Below, piece by piece: positions 34,931 through 44,387 of a stretch of DNA of 64,000 nucleotides. The translations under genes and the position numbers were made by a program. The notes under the pieces are model-generated. The model was not told where the DNA came from and did no database searches. It was given only the letters and a program-made list of their open reading frames with translations. Numbering within the stretch: the stretch's first letter is position 1; the number at the start of each line of letters is the position of its first letter. Source of the stretch: an uncultured Methanoregula sp. Its GTDB lineage: Archaea > Halobacteriota > Methanomicrobia > Methanomicrobiales > Methanospirillaceae. Where the stretch lies: the NCBI RefSeq assembly GCF_963667735.1, contig NZ_OY763919.1, positions 2,605,539-2,669,538 on the forward strand, written 5' to 3'.

Positions 34931-35818
34931 ATGAAAGTCCTGCTTGCCGAATATACCTCCGCAAACGACCCGGCACTTGCCCACGAGGGCAATGCTATGC
35001 TGCGTGTGCTGATATCGAGTTTTGAGCGTTCAGGGTACGAGGTGGTCCTGCCGGGCCATGGCGATTTTGCCAAAGAGATCGAGCGGCTTGCACCTGCCTG
35101 CGATATGGGTCTTGTGATCGCACCCGATAAGCTCCTGTCGCAGTTCACCATGCGTCTTGAACAGCACACCCACAATCTCGGCTGCGGGTTCATGACGATC
35201 GCGCTCTGTGCCAACAAAGTCAAGACCCAGAAGGTTCTAGGCCAGCACGGCACTCCCGTTCCTGGGGAGCCGGGGTCCGGCAAACGGGTGATAAAACCCG
35301 TAAAAGGATGCGGCTCGCAGGGAGTCCGTATCTCCCCGGGCGATCCCGGTGAAGGGGAGTTTGCCGAACGGTTTATCGATGGAGAGCACATCTCGGTCAG
35401 CCTCATCCCGAACCGGGTAATCGGGGATGCCTGCCTCTACTTCCGGGGAAATCCCCCGGTCGTGCTTGCCGTGAACCGGCAGCATATAGAAACGGGTGCG
35501 GATGGATCTATCCGCTATCTTGGCGGGGAAACCCCTATCCATCATCCGCGCGAGACGGAGATCATTGATACGGCGCGGAAAGTTTGCGAAGTTCTCGGCT
35601 GCCAGGGATACTGTGGTGTCGACATGGTTGTTGCGGACAAGGTGTATGTGGTGGATGTCAACCCCCGGATCACAACGAGCCTTGTCGGGATCGTAGCCTG
35701 CATGAAAGAGGAGATTGCCGACCTGCTCGTGGCGGCATCCAAAGGGGAAGGCCCGGCTGCAGTCCATCTTGAAGGCCACGCCCGGTTCGACACCGACGGG
35801 AAGGTCACCCGGATATGA
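34931..35818 (+). CDS. mfnD: Tyramine--L-glutamate ligase (ATP-grasp), methanofuran biosynthesis
   Basis: 295 residues with an ATP-grasp fold: RVIKPVKGCGSQGVRIS (ATP-binding strand and glycine loop), ERFIDGEHISVSLI, and the metal site in VYVVDVNPRITTS. This architecture and the overlap with a hydantoinase/oxoprolinase-like gene fit MfnD, which joins glutamate to tyramine through the gamma-carboxyl in making methanofuran, the first C1 carrier of CO2 reduction. The stop overlaps the start of the next gene by four bases (ATGA). Identity rests on fold and context, as ATP-grasp enzymes are diverse. Confidence 0.82.
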   Translation: MKVLLAEYTSANDPALAHEGNAMLRVLISSFERSGYEVVLPGHGDFAKEIERLAPACDMGLVIAPDKLLSQFTMRLEQHTHNLGCGFMTIALCANKVKTQKVLGQHGTPVPGEPGSGKRVIKPVKGCGSQGVRISPGDPGEGEFAERFIDGEHISVSLIPNRVIGDACLYFRGNPPVVLAVNRQHIETGADGSIRYLGGETPIHHPRETEIIDTARKVCEVLGCQGYCGVDMVVADKVYVVDVNPRITTSLVGIVACMKEEIADLLVAASKGEGPAAVHLEGHARFDTDGKVTRI

Positions 35819-36753
35819 TCGGGATCGATGTTGGCGGGGCGAACCTCAAGGTTGTTGATGACCGCGGCGTTCACCTACATTACTGCCCGCTCTGGGAGAA
35901 TGCTCCCATCACCCGCCTTCTGAAGCAATACGTGAAGGGTGAAGATGATCCGGCTGCGGTGGTGATGAGCGGGGAACTTGCCGATTGTTTCGAAAATAAG
36001 CTGCAGGGAATCTCGTTCATTGTCAGTGCTGTCCATGCGGCATTTCCCAAAGCCCGTTTTTATGGCACCGATGCCCGCTTCCATGTCGGGGGCGTCCCGC
36101 AGCTGGCAGCTGCCAACTGGCTGGCGTCTGCGGATTATATCCGGACAAAACATCCGGATGCGGTTCTTCTTGATGTCGGCAGTACGACTGCGGATATCAT
36201 TCCCCTTAACCGGTTCGACCGCCTGCTGGGTCTCACCGATCTGAAACGACTGCAGTCCGGTTACCTGCTTTATACCGGCATGCTCCGGACAAATGTGGCA
36301 ACCCTGATTCAATCCGTTGATCTCAACGGTATCCGGACTCCTATCAGCACAGAGTATTTTGCAACCAGCGCCGATGCCCATCTTGTGCTCGATCACATCG
36401 ATCCTTTACTATATACCTGCGACACTCCGGATCGGAAGGAAAAGACACGGAATGCCTCCCTGAGGCGCCTCGCCCGGGTAGTCTGTGCAGATCTTGATGA
36501 GATCGAGGTGGCCGGCGCGGAGCAGATAGCAGCGGAATTCTGGTTGGCCCAGAAAACGATGATCTGCAACCAGGTGCGCAGGATTGCCGCCGAATCCGGG
36601 GCAGGGCAGATTGTGGTTGCAGGTATCGGGGCTGCTCTTTTTGTCCGGGAACTCGACGGCATCGAGCTCATGAGGGAACTCGGGCCTGAAGCGGATGCCC
36701 TGCCCGCTTTTGCAGTGCGGGAACTGGCGTGCAGGGAAAAAACCGATTGCTGA
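35815..36753 (+). CDS. mfnF: Methanofuran biosynthesis APMF-Glu synthase, hydantoinase/oxoprolinase-like
   Basis: 312 residues of the ASKHA/hydantoinase A superfamily: MIGIDVGGANLKVVD (phosphate-1 motif) at the N-terminus, VLLDVGSTTADIIPL (phosphate-2) near 117-131, and IVVAGIGAALFVREL (adenosine-type motif) near the C-terminus. The family is often annotated as an 'H4MPT-linked C1 transfer pathway protein'. MfnF couples the aminomethylfuran pyrophosphate to gamma-glutamyltyramine in methanofuran synthesis. The four-base overlap with mfnD supports translational coupling and the shared pathway. Confidence 0.82.
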   Translation: MIGIDVGGANLKVVDDRGVHLHYCPLWENAPITRLLKQYVKGEDDPAAVVMSGELADCFENKLQGISFIVSAVHAAFPKARFYGTDARFHVGGVPQLAAANWLASADYIRTKHPDAVLLDVGSTTADIIPLNRFDRLLGLTDLKRLQSGYLLYTGMLRTNVATLIQSVDLNGIRTPISTEYFATSADAHLVLDHIDPLLYTCDTPDRKEKTRNASLRRLARVVCADLDEIEVAGAEQIAAEFWLAQKTMICNQVRRIAAESGAGQIVVAGIGAALFVRELDGIELMRELGPEADALPAFAVRELACREKTDC

Positions 36754-36764
36754 CCGGGGCGGTA

Positions 36765-37016
36765 ATGGATTCGTGGAAGCTGAGTCTGGTATTGTTTGCG
36801 GGATCGCTCGTACTGACTATTGTGTTATGGATGATCGGTCTGCCGTTCTTCTTTTTTTGTCTCGTCATCCCGGTCATCCCTTTTCTTCGGAGGGAACAAC
36901 GAATGCGGCGCTGCCCGGTATGTGGATGGGAAACCACAGGCAGCGAGCGCTTCTGCCCCTTCGATGCCGCTCCCCTCCGGAATCCTGGCAGCGATGGTGG
37001 AGATCGTGAGGATTGA
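36765..37016 (+). CDS. Small membrane protein with C-terminal zinc ribbon
   Basis: 83 residues from the ATG at 36765, preceded by GGGGCGG and 11 bases after mfnF. Two membrane helices (LSLVLFAGSLVLTIVLWMIG and PFFFFCLVIPVIPFL) are followed by a basic stretch and a zinc-ribbon-like CPVCGW...CPFD. It could be co-transcribed with mfnDF. Its 3' three quarters overlap the end of the minus-strand gene at 36825-37460. Of the two, this start and ribosome binding site look sound. Confidence 0.6.
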   Translation: MDSWKLSLVLFAGSLVLTIVLWMIGLPFFFFCLVIPVIPFLRREQRMRRCPVCGWETTGSERFCPFDAAPLRNPGSDGGDRED

Positions 37017-37460
37017 ACGTGGGAGCCGCATCCCGAAAACCTCCGCAGTGGGAATGTCTGGTACTTTGAGGTTGCGGTAATTCCTCCAGGTTGTGCGGTC
37101 GACCCTGATTCCCATGACATCGATGACCCGGGCAGCCCGGCTGGGTGGCATCAGGGTTGAGAGAGTGGTATGAAGATCGATGATGATCGAACCGATCCGG
37201 GTATCCGGGTAAAACGGCTCATCGGCATAGCAGAGTTTTTTGCATGAACGGCAGGTAAAGCGCCTGACATATACGGTAATGGTACGTTCGCCTGCGGTTT
37301 CAGTAAGAACCGCGAATTTTTTCTTCCGTGTGTCATAACCTTGAATTGCTCCCCCGCAGAACGGGCATTGTGCCAGCTTTGTGAACTCTGCCCCGTCAAA
37401 GGCAGATACCGCCGTTATGATGAGATCGGTTATCATGGGGGGAATCCGGAGTGGTCGCAT
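36825..37460 (-). CDS. Zinc-finger/HTH protein, possibly transposase-related
   Basis: 211 residues. An N-terminal zinc ribbon (CPFCGG near residue 32 and CRSCKKLCY near 70) is followed by a helical region. This has SRAARVIDVMGIRVDRTTWRNY resembling a helix-turn-helix and RSILTISTIAAR. The arrangement recalls short N-terminal pieces of some archaeal transposases or DUF6431-like proteins, but no DDE or other catalytic region is present. The last 64 codons lie antisense to the gene at 36765-37016 and end in a charged tail, so the real C-terminus may be shorter. It is divergent from fdhA. Confidence 0.55.
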   Translation of the reverse strand: MRPLRIPPMITDLIITAVSAFDGAEFTKLAQCPFCGGAIQGYDTRKKKFAVLTETAGERTITVYVRRFTCRSCKKLCYADEPFYPDTRIGSIIIDLHTTLSTLMPPSRAARVIDVMGIRVDRTTWRNYRNLKVPDIPTAEVFGMRLPRSILTISTIAARIPEGSGIEGAEALAACGFPSTYRAAPHSLFPPKKRDDRDDETKKEERQTDHP

Positions 37461-37487
37461 GGTTTTGTCCTCATTGCAGGATCAAGT

Positions 37488-37502
37488 GCTGTGCACTAGT
37501 GC
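37488..37502. promoter_or_regulatory. Candidate operator upstream of fdhA (shared palindrome)
   Basis: GCTGTGCACTAGTGC, with the perfect palindrome GCACTAGTGC at 37493-37502. The identical 15 bases occur at 55376-55390, upstream of a winged-helix/PAS regulator. Here it lies 29 bases before the first TATA-like box of fdhA, a place suited to an activator. Binding is inferred. Confidence 0.55.
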
Positions 37503-37531
37503 TGCGCGTTTTGACGTTTTCAGAAAATTCC

Positions 37532-37553
37532 TTTATAAATCCCCCTATAAATA
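37532..37553 (+). promoter_or_regulatory. fdhA promoter TATA boxes
   Basis: Two TATA-like sequences, TTTATAAAT (37532-37540) and CTATAAATA (37545-37553), lie 87-108 bases before the fdhA start. That implies an untranslated leader of roughly 60-70 bases. Confidence 0.6.
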
Positions 37554-37639
37554 CCCACCGATAATCATCATTTTCTCGGAATAAACCCTCCGTCTTTAAT
37601 AATCCCCATTTTCCAACTTCTTTTGTTCGAGGTTAGAAC

Positions 37640-39493
37640 ATGGACTTCACATACGTACCAAGCACCTGCCCCTACTGTGGCAATGGTTGCGGTATCAACC
37701 TGGTCGTCAAGGATGGCAAGGTTGCCGGGATATCACCCTGGCACCGCAACCCGGTCAACGAGGGCAAGGTCTGTATACGCGGCAACAAATCGTTCGAATT
37801 TGTCAACAGCCCGGCCCGGATTACCACCCCGCTCATAAAAAAAGACGGCAAGTTCGCCGAAGCCAGCTGGGAAGATGCATACAAGGAGATTGCAGGCCAC
37901 CTGAAAGGCGCCAAGGCTGACGAGATCGCCTTTGTCGCATCCGGCCGCGCCTGCAATGAGGACAACTACGTCTTCAAGAACCTTGCAGCCAATGTCATCA
38001 AGACTGCCAACATCGACTACTGCGGCCGCCGCTGCAATGGTGAGGTTGTCAGGAGCATCGCATCTGCATTCGGGACCGGTGCAATGACCAACTCTGTTGC
38101 TGACATCAGCCAGGCCAAGGCTATCCTTGTCGTGGGTTCGAACCCGCTCGATGAGAATCCACTCGCCGGACGACAGATCATCCTTGCCCGGAAGAACGGG
38201 GCAAAAGTCATTGTTCTTGACGCCCGCACAACGGCAACTGCCCGCATCGCCGACCTTCACGTTGCCTGCAACCCGGGTACCGAAGTTGCCTTCCTGATGG
38301 GACTCATGAACGCCATCATCAGCGCCGGTAAGGAGAACAAGGACTTCATTGCAAAGAAGACCAAGGACTTCGAAAAAGTCAAGGGTGCCGTCGCGCCGTG
38401 CAGTCCCGACCAGGTTGCCAAGATCTGCGGTGTCGCAGCCGAGACTGTTGCAAAGGCTGCCGAGATTTACGCTGCAGCACCTGCCTGTGTCATCACTTCG
38501 GCAGGAGCATCAGACGGTGAACTTGCCAAGGCATGTATTGACATCCAGATCCTCACCGGCAATGTCGGCAAGGCTGGCGCAGGTGTCAACCTCCTCCGCG
38601 GCAAGAGCAATGGCCAGGGCGCCATGGACATGGGCTGCGTTCCCGGTGCAAACGGCCAGAACCTCCCCCAGATGATCGATGCGATCAACGCGGGCAAGAT
38701 CAAGACCATGTACGTCATGGGCGAGAATGTTGCAGCCGGTGGCGCAAAAGCAGTCGAAGCCCTCGGCAAACTCGGTTTCCTCGTTGTCCAGGACATGTTC
38801 ATGACCGAGACTGCGGCAAAGGCCCATGTTGTCCTGCCGTCTGCAGCTTTTGCAGAGCGCGACGGGACTGTTACGAACAGCGAACGCCGCGTCCAGCGCG
38901 TCAGAAAGGCTGTCGAGCCCGCAGGATCCGCAAAGGCGGACTGGCAGATCATCTGCGATGTGGCAAAAGCACTCGGTGCCGAGAAGGACTATGCATTCAA
39001 GAGTGCAGAAGAAGTCTTTACTGACATCGCAAAACATGTTCCCCACTATGCCGGCATCACCTACGCCGCCCTCGAGAAACCCGAGGCAGTCCAGTGGCCC
39101 GCAGCCGGTGGAAAATTCGGAACCGCCATCCTCTTTGCCGACAAGTTCGGAACCTCCGATGGCAAGGCAGCATTTGCAACCTTTGCATTCAAGGCCCCCG
39201 AAGCAGTCAGCACAGAATTCCCGTTCGCGGTTGCTCCCCAGTGGCCCATGGGGACCCTCTCCCTGAATACCCCGTCCATTGTCCGGGAATGGCCGGAAGC
39301 AAAAATTGTCATCAACAAGGAAGATGCCAAGAAACTCGGCATCAATGCAGGCACAAAGGTCAAAGTATCCGCAAAAGCCGGCTCTGCAGACCTTGTAGCT
39401 GACGTGACCACTGCAATCAAGCCGGGCGTTGTCTCGTTCCCGCTCACGTTTGCAGCTGCCACGGTGAAACTCGAGAAGACGGAGGTGCAGTAA
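37640..39493 (+). CDS. fdhA: Formate dehydrogenase alpha subunit (molybdopterin)
   Basis: 617 residues. FdhA oxidises formate to CO2 at a molybdenum or tungsten bis-pterin centre and passes electrons through FeS clusters to FdhB and F420 or heterodisulfide reductase. Cluster ligands are C10, C13, C17 and C45 (CPYCGNGCG, KVCIRG). The body aligns with bacterial FdhH through SNPLDENPLAGRQI-like, RGKSNGQGAMDMG (with the conserved Arg) and VVQDMFMTETAAKAHVVLPS. The active-site segment reads DYCGRRCNGE: Cys132 replaces selenocysteine, and Asn133 sits where formate dehydrogenases normally have His. The gene is one base from fdhB. Downstream and upstream genes are not formate-related, but fdhC lies 12.8 kb away. 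Confidence 0.9.
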   Translation: MDFTYVPSTCPYCGNGCGINLVVKDGKVAGISPWHRNPVNEGKVCIRGNKSFEFVNSPARITTPLIKKDGKFAEASWEDAYKEIAGHLKGAKADEIAFVASGRACNEDNYVFKNLAANVIKTANIDYCGRRCNGEVVRSIASAFGTGAMTNSVADISQAKAILVVGSNPLDENPLAGRQIILARKNGAKVIVLDARTTATARIADLHVACNPGTEVAFLMGLMNAIISAGKENKDFIAKKTKDFEKVKGAVAPCSPDQVAKICGVAAETVAKAAEIYAAAPACVITSAGASDGELAKACIDIQILTGNVGKAGAGVNLLRGKSNGQGAMDMGCVPGANGQNLPQMIDAINAGKIKTMYVMGENVAAGGAKAVEALGKLGFLVVQDMFMTETAAKAHVVLPSAAFAERDGTVTNSERRVQRVRKAVEPAGSAKADWQIICDVAKALGAEKDYAFKSAEEVFTDIAKHVPHYAGITYAALEKPEAVQWPAAGGKFGTAILFADKFGTSDGKAAFATFAFKAPEAVSTEFPFAVAPQWPMGTLSLNTPSIVREWPEAKIVINKEDAKKLGINAGTKVKVSAKAGSADLVADVTTAIKPGVVSFPLTFAAATVKLEKTEVQ

Positions 39494-39494
39494 C

Positions 39495-40748
39495 ATGGCA
39501 AAGAAAGGCGACATGCTGTATGCATGGACCAATGATGCGGACATCAAGAAGAAGGCAGAGCTCGGTGGTGCTGTCACCGCGCTCTGGAAACACGCGCTCG
39601 ATGCCAAGGTTGTTGATGCAGTTCTCGTCATCTCCAAGGGTAAGGATCTCTATGATGCAAAACCGACTCTTGTGAAGAGCTCGGCAGAACTTGCCAACAC
39701 GGCCGGATCGCTCCACTGCGGTACCCTGCTCCTGCCCAAGCTCATCAAGAAGTATTTCGATGGCGCTTCCGACATGAAACTCGGTGTCACCGTCAAGGGC
39801 TGCGATGCCATGGCCTTCTACGAACTGGCCAAGAGGAAGCAGATCAACCTCGACAACATCATCATGATCGGTGTCAACTGCGGTGGATCGGTCAGCCCGG
39901 TCCTTGCCCGCAAGATGATTGCCGACAAGTATGGCGTTGACCCGGATATGGTCCACAAGGAAGAGATCGACAAGGGCCAGTTCATCATCGAGTTCGAGGG
40001 TGGCCACAAGGGCATCTCTGTGGATGAACTCGAAGAACACGGTTATGGCCGGCGCAGCAACTGCCGCCGCTGCAAGATGAAAGTCCCCCGCCAGGCAGAC
40101 CTTGCCTGCGGTAACTGGGGAGTCATCGGAGAGAAAGCCGGAAAAGCCACGTTTGTTGAGGTCTGCTCCGAGAAAGGTGCCAAACTGATCGACGGCGCTG
40201 TCAAGTCCGGTGTGCTCTCAACCGAGGCATCCAACCCCAAGGGCCTTGAGATCCGCGGAAAAGTCGAGGGAGCCATGCTCAAGCTCGGCGAGAAGTGGCG
40301 CAAGCACGACTTCGAAGCACTCGGAGAAGGTAAGGACCGGTTAAAGAAGATCATGAGCGAGACCTCCCGCTGTATCAAGTGCTACAGCTGTATCTCGGCC
40401 TGCCCGATCTGCTACTGCATTGACTGCTCCACGAAGAACCCGGCTTATGTCACCCCGGGAGAAGTTCCACCGAACTTCATGTTCCACCTCATCCGCTTTG
40501 CCCACATTGCGGACTCCTGCGTGAACTGCGGTCAGTGTCAGGAACTCTGCCCGTCAGAGATCCCCAACGCCCTCTTCATGCATTCCCAGCAGGTCGAGCT
40601 TGAAAAGATGTTCGGGCATGTGCCCGGTGTCGACATGGAGCTCCCGCTCATGGCCTATGCAGAGGAAAAAACCGAGCGCTCGCGGCTGCACAACACCGGC
40701 AGCGACATGATCTACCTGAACGTGTTCAACCCTCTCAAGGGACACTAA
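39495..40748 (+). CDS. fdhB: Formate dehydrogenase beta subunit, F420-reducing
   Basis: 417 residues of the FrhB/FdhB family. The N-terminal part carries the F420/FAD-binding fold, with GVTVKGCDAMAFYELAKRK and IGVNCGGSVSP, plus cysteines in NCRRCKMKVPRQADLACGNWG. The C-terminal part has two ferredoxin-type clusters, CIKCYSCISACPICYC (near 296) and CVNCGQCQELCP (near 341). It transfers electrons from FdhA to coenzyme F420 or to heterodisulfide reductase. The ATG lies one base after the fdhA stop, a tight two-gene operon. Confidence 0.95.
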   Translation: MAKKGDMLYAWTNDADIKKKAELGGAVTALWKHALDAKVVDAVLVISKGKDLYDAKPTLVKSSAELANTAGSLHCGTLLLPKLIKKYFDGASDMKLGVTVKGCDAMAFYELAKRKQINLDNIIMIGVNCGGSVSPVLARKMIADKYGVDPDMVHKEEIDKGQFIIEFEGGHKGISVDELEEHGYGRRSNCRRCKMKVPRQADLACGNWGVIGEKAGKATFVEVCSEKGAKLIDGAVKSGVLSTEASNPKGLEIRGKVEGAMLKLGEKWRKHDFEALGEGKDRLKKIMSETSRCIKCYSCISACPICYCIDCSTKNPAYVTPGEVPPNFMFHLIRFAHIADSCVNCGQCQELCPSEIPNALFMHSQQVELEKMFGHVPGVDMELPLMAYAEEKTERSRLHNTGSDMIYLNVFNPLKGH

Positions 40749-40749
40749 T

Positions 40750-40762
40750 CTTTTTTATTTTC
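40750..40762 (+). terminator. T-rich terminator after fdhAB
   Basis: CTTTTTTATTTTC directly after the fdhB stop codon is a typical archaeal oligo-T termination signal. It separates fdhAB from the chemosensory genes. Confidence 0.5.
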
Positions 40763-40862
40763 GTAATTTCCCATCCGGGGATACTGCCCGCATCCCCGCC
40801 CATTTGCATCTCATCACATTTTTTATTGCATCAGCACCAATCCAAGAACATCGGAGGAATTC

Positions 40863-41843
40863 GTGGAGCAGCTTCTTGTATTCTCGGTAGGGGATATCAG
40901 CTGTGCTATTCCTCTTGCTGCTACATCCCGGGTTATCCGGATGGTCAAACCGGTCCGGAACGGGAACGGCAGATCCTGGGAAGCCGGGGTGATCAACCTT
41001 CACGGGACCACAATCCCGGTCCTATCGATGAGATCCCTGTTTGGATTCGACAGATCCACACTCCGCCTTACCGACATGCTGATCATTGCCCATACAAAAA
41101 GCGGCGATGTTGCCCTCTGGGTTGATGCGACAGACGGGATACTTGAAAGCCCTGCGGTATCAGAACTCCCTGATATCTCTGACATGGGGCAGCCGGAAAT
41201 AGCCGGGCTAAAGAAGAATAGCGATGGGTTGTTGATAATTCAAAATCTCGATCTCGTTATCTCCAGCAAAACCCCCCTCGCTCTTGGGAACAACACTCGT
41301 ACTCTTTCAGATACAAATGAACCGGTCGAGGTTTTTTCTCAAACGGAAGCGCTCCTTGAGGAGCGGGCACGAAAGATTGCGGAACCTGAAGATAGCGCTT
41401 CCGGGAATGCGGTTCTTGAGGTCCTCAAATTCCGGCTGGCGTACCGGGAGTATGCCCTTGAGATGAACTATATCCGTGAAGTTGTCCTTACCGGGGAGAT
41501 AACGCCGGTTCCCGGGACTCCGGACTATATCTCCGGGATCTGCGTTGTCCGGGGGGAGATCATCTCTCTTGTCGATCTTCGCGCCCTGCTCTCCATTCCT
41601 GAAAAGGGCCTCACCGATCTGAACCGCGTGATTGTCATGACCAACCGGCACCTGTCGTTTGGTATCCTCGCAGATCATATCACCGGTATCGGGATTCTTG
41701 AACTGAATAAGATATCATCCCCCACTCCGGGTGCGGGACCTGTTCATTGCAAATATATTAAGGGCGTTACTGACGGATTCCTTACGGTCCTTGACGCAGA
41801 TGAGTTCTTCCAGGATCCCAAGATGATTATCGAAGATGCCTGA
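40863..41843 (+). CDS. Double CheW-domain protein
   Basis: 326 residues starting with GTG at 40863, with GGAGG ten bases upstream. Two CheW domains are present. The first spans about 1-135, with LLVFSVGDISCAIPLAATSRVIRM, GVINLHGTTIPVLSMRSLFG and a closing LLIIQNLDLVI (motifs quoted in part). The second spans about 180-322, with VLKFRLAYREYALEMNYIREV, GICVVRGEIISLVDLRALL and FLTVLDADEFF. A low-complexity linker joins them. CheW couples chemoreceptors to the CheA kinase, and a double form could bridge arrays. It opens a cluster with an MCP and a CheA downstream. Confidence 0.9.
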   Translation: MEQLLVFSVGDISCAIPLAATSRVIRMVKPVRNGNGRSWEAGVINLHGTTIPVLSMRSLFGFDRSTLRLTDMLIIAHTKSGDVALWVDATDGILESPAVSELPDISDMGQPEIAGLKKNSDGLLIIQNLDLVISSKTPLALGNNTRTLSDTNEPVEVFSQTEALLEERARKIAEPEDSASGNAVLEVLKFRLAYREYALEMNYIREVVLTGEITPVPGTPDYISGICVVRGEIISLVDLRALLSIPEKGLTDLNRVIVMTNRHLSFGILADHITGIGILELNKISSPTPGAGPVHCKYIKGVTDGFLTVLDADEFFQDPKMIIEDA

Positions 41844-41988
41844 TATTGCTCATTTCCTCAATCCAGCCCTGCCCGGCTCACCCGGTAATCTCCCCCACCA
41901 AAGAGAGATGTGAATCATTATGTTTATCCGATATGCCGTCAGTCTATTCATTCAGAGAATACATCTGCCGCACTAGAGGAGTCAGGAC

Positions 41989-44376
41989 ATGTTCGAGTTT
42001 TTCTCCAACCTGAAAGTGGGAACCAAGATCCTGGTCATCTGTCTGTTCCTTGCCATCATCCCGACACTGCTGCTCGGGCTTGTTGCGTATTCCAGCTCAA
42101 GCACGGTTATCAACGAGCAAATCCAGACCCTTCTCGAAACCCAGGTCCAGGACATGAAAGGCTGGACCAATGATGTGTACAAGCTGACGCGGAACAAGGT
42201 CAACAGCGATCTCAACGTGGCCAAACAGAATTTTTACGGGAAAGGAACCCCGCAGATTGTCAATGGCAGGATGGCCCTTGTCGACAGCAAGGGCAATGAG
42301 TACATTGTCAATGATAATTTTGAGATCGTGGACAAGATCCAGTCGCTTGTGGGCGGTGCGGCAACCGTCTTCCAGGTCTACAATGATACGTACGCGACCC
42401 GCATCTCCACCAATGTTCTCGACACGAACGGGAAGCGGGCTATCGGGACTCCCCTCACGGACAATGTGTATGAAGTTGCCGTGAAGAAAGGCGAGACCTA
42501 TTACGGGCGCCGCGACCTGTTCGGGACGGACTATGTCACCGCGTATGAACCGATCCGGGATCCCCACGGAAAGGTGATAGGCGTCCTCTTTGTCGGGACG
42601 GCTGAGGGGCAGACCCTCGATGTCGTGAAAAAGAGCATCCGGGAAACCGTTGTGGGTCAGCACGGGTACATGTACGTGATTGACAGTTCCGGAAACGTTC
42701 TTGTGCATCCGAGCCTCGAAGGACAGAACTGGATCGACAAGGATTATGTCAAGGAGATGTTCAAGAACAAGGAAGGAGCGGTTCCCCACGAAGTGAACGG
42801 AACGAAAGTTCTTGACGCGTACACGTATTACGAGCCGCTCGACTGGTATATAGTCTCGCGTGCGGAGCTCTCCGACTTCACTGCACCGATCGATACCATC
42901 CGGAACACGATCTTTGCCCTCGTCTTCGGATCGATGGCGATCGGGATCGCGGTTGCCGTCCTCTTTGGGCGGTCCATATCCGGCCCCCTCCAGCAGGTGG
43001 TCGTGATGATCAAGGAGCTCAGGAACGGCCATCTGTCAGCCCGGCTCAATATCCGGCGCAAAGATGAAATTGGGATGATGTCCGCGACCATGGATGAATT
43101 CGCCGATGATCTCCAGACCAATGTTGTCGGGGGCATCAAGAAGATTGCGAACGGTGAATACATCGAGAGGTTCTCAGAACCGGTGGACGAACAGGACGAG
43201 ATCCGGCCCGCGCTCAAGATGATGGTCGACTCCCTGGATCATCTCCATAAGGAGACGATCAAACTCACCGATGCCGCCAGGGCGGGCGACCTGTCCGTGC
43301 GGGGGGACGAGACGGCGTTCCGTGGCGGGTACCGGATGATCATTGCCGGTTTCAATAAGACGCTTGAGACGATCACGGAGCCGGTGAACGAAGCAATGCG
43401 CCTTGCACGGTTTTATGCCTCGGGCGACCTGACCGCCCGGTTCGATGAGAAGATCCCGGTTGCCGGCGAATTTGTCGCGTACCGCGATGCGCTCAACACC
43501 ATCGGTATCGAACTGCAGCGCATGATGAAGCTGATCAATGAGGAACTCTACGAGGGCATCTCCGTCCTGTCCTCGGCTTCAAGCGAGATCCTGACGATCA
43601 CGACACAATTGTCAACCGCCAGCTCCCAGACCGCAACAACCGTGAACGAATCGTCCGACACGGTCGAGAGCGTCCGGACCAAGACCGATCTCATCAACCA
43701 GAAGACAAAAGAGGTCTCCGAGAAAGCGGTCAATGCGCTCAACGTATCCATCGATGGCCAGAAGTCCGTGCAGGAGATTCTGGACGGTATGAATCATATC
43801 CAGCGGCAGATGGACATGATCGGGATGAACGTCATCAAGCTTTCCGAACAGAGCCAGGCTATCGGGGAGATCATCGCAACTGTCACAGATATATCGGAGC
43901 AATCCAACCTGCTTGCAGTGAATGCATCCATTGAAGCGGCAAAAGCCGGGGAATTCGGAAAAGGTTTCGCCGTGGTTGCCCATGAGATCCATAACCTTGC
44001 CGAGCAGTCCAAGCAGGCAACTGCGAACATCCGTACTATCCTGACCGATATCCAGCGGGGCGTCTCCTCCACCGTGATATCGACCGAGAAGGGAACCAGC
44101 TCTGTGGCAGATGCGGTCCGGCTGACAACCGATGCCCGCGAGGCAATCGAAGTCCTGACCCGTTCAACCGCAGAATCCTCCCGCCAGGCCATCGAGATAG
44201 CATCGTCTATCCACGAGCAGGCAGCCGGGATGGACCAGATCTCGGTTGCCATGGAAAAGATCCGGGATGCAGCACAGAAAAACCTCCAGATTACCCGCCA
44301 GGCTGAAAAGACTGCGGAAGACCTGCATGAACTGGGCCTCCGGTTAAAGAAACTCACGGTCCAGTACCATGTGTAA
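41989..44376 (+). CDS. Methyl-accepting chemotaxis protein with Cache domain
   Basis: 795 residues with an AGAGGAG ribosome binding site. The first membrane helix ([21 protein letters not shown]) precedes a double-Cache-like extracellular region (about 38-300), with [21 protein letters not shown] and a membrane-near [19 protein letters not shown] second helix lies at about 305-328. HAMP-like repeats follow ([19 protein letters not shown], and two more similar linkers up to about 510). The signalling tip reads [20 protein letters not shown] and [23 protein letters not shown]. It senses a small external molecule and controls CheA. The multiple HAMP-like repeats are longer than usual. Confidence 0.94.
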   Translation: MFEFFSNLKVGTKILVICLFLAIIPTLLLGLVAYSSSSTVINEQIQTLLETQVQDMKGWTNDVYKLTRNKVNSDLNVAKQNFYGKGTPQIVNGRMALVDSKGNEYIVNDNFEIVDKIQSLVGGAATVFQVYNDTYATRISTNVLDTNGKRAIGTPLTDNVYEVAVKKGETYYGRRDLFGTDYVTAYEPIRDPHGKVIGVLFVGTAEGQTLDVVKKSIRETVVGQHGYMYVIDSSGNVLVHPSLEGQNWIDKDYVKEMFKNKEGAVPHEVNGTKVLDAYTYYEPLDWYIVSRAELSDFTAPIDTIRNTIFALVFGSMAIGIAVAVLFGRSISGPLQQVVVMIKELRNGHLSARLNIRRKDEIGMMSATMDEFADDLQTNVVGGIKKIANGEYIERFSEPVDEQDEIRPALKMMVDSLDHLHKETIKLTDAARAGDLSVRGDETAFRGGYRMIIAGFNKTLETITEPVNEAMRLARFYASGDLTARFDEKIPVAGEFVAYRDALNTIGIELQRMMKLINEELYEGISVLSSASSEILTITTQLSTASSQTATTVNESSDTVESVRTKTDLINQKTKEVSEKAVNALNVSIDGQKSVQEILDGMNHIQRQMDMIGMNVIKLSEQSQAIGEIIATVTDISEQSNLLAVNASIEAAKAGEFGKGFAVVAHEIHNLAEQSKQATANIRTILTDIQRGVSSTVISTEKGTSSVADAVRLTTDAREAIEVLTRSTAESSRQAIEIASSIHEQAAGMDQISVAMEKIRDAAQKNLQITRQAEKTAEDLHELGLRLKKLTVQYHV

Positions 44377-44387
44377 CATTCCTTCCC

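Noticed and set aside
36825..37460. Intact insertion sequence
   Set aside because: No terminal inverted repeats or target-site duplication were seen and no catalytic transposase domain is present.
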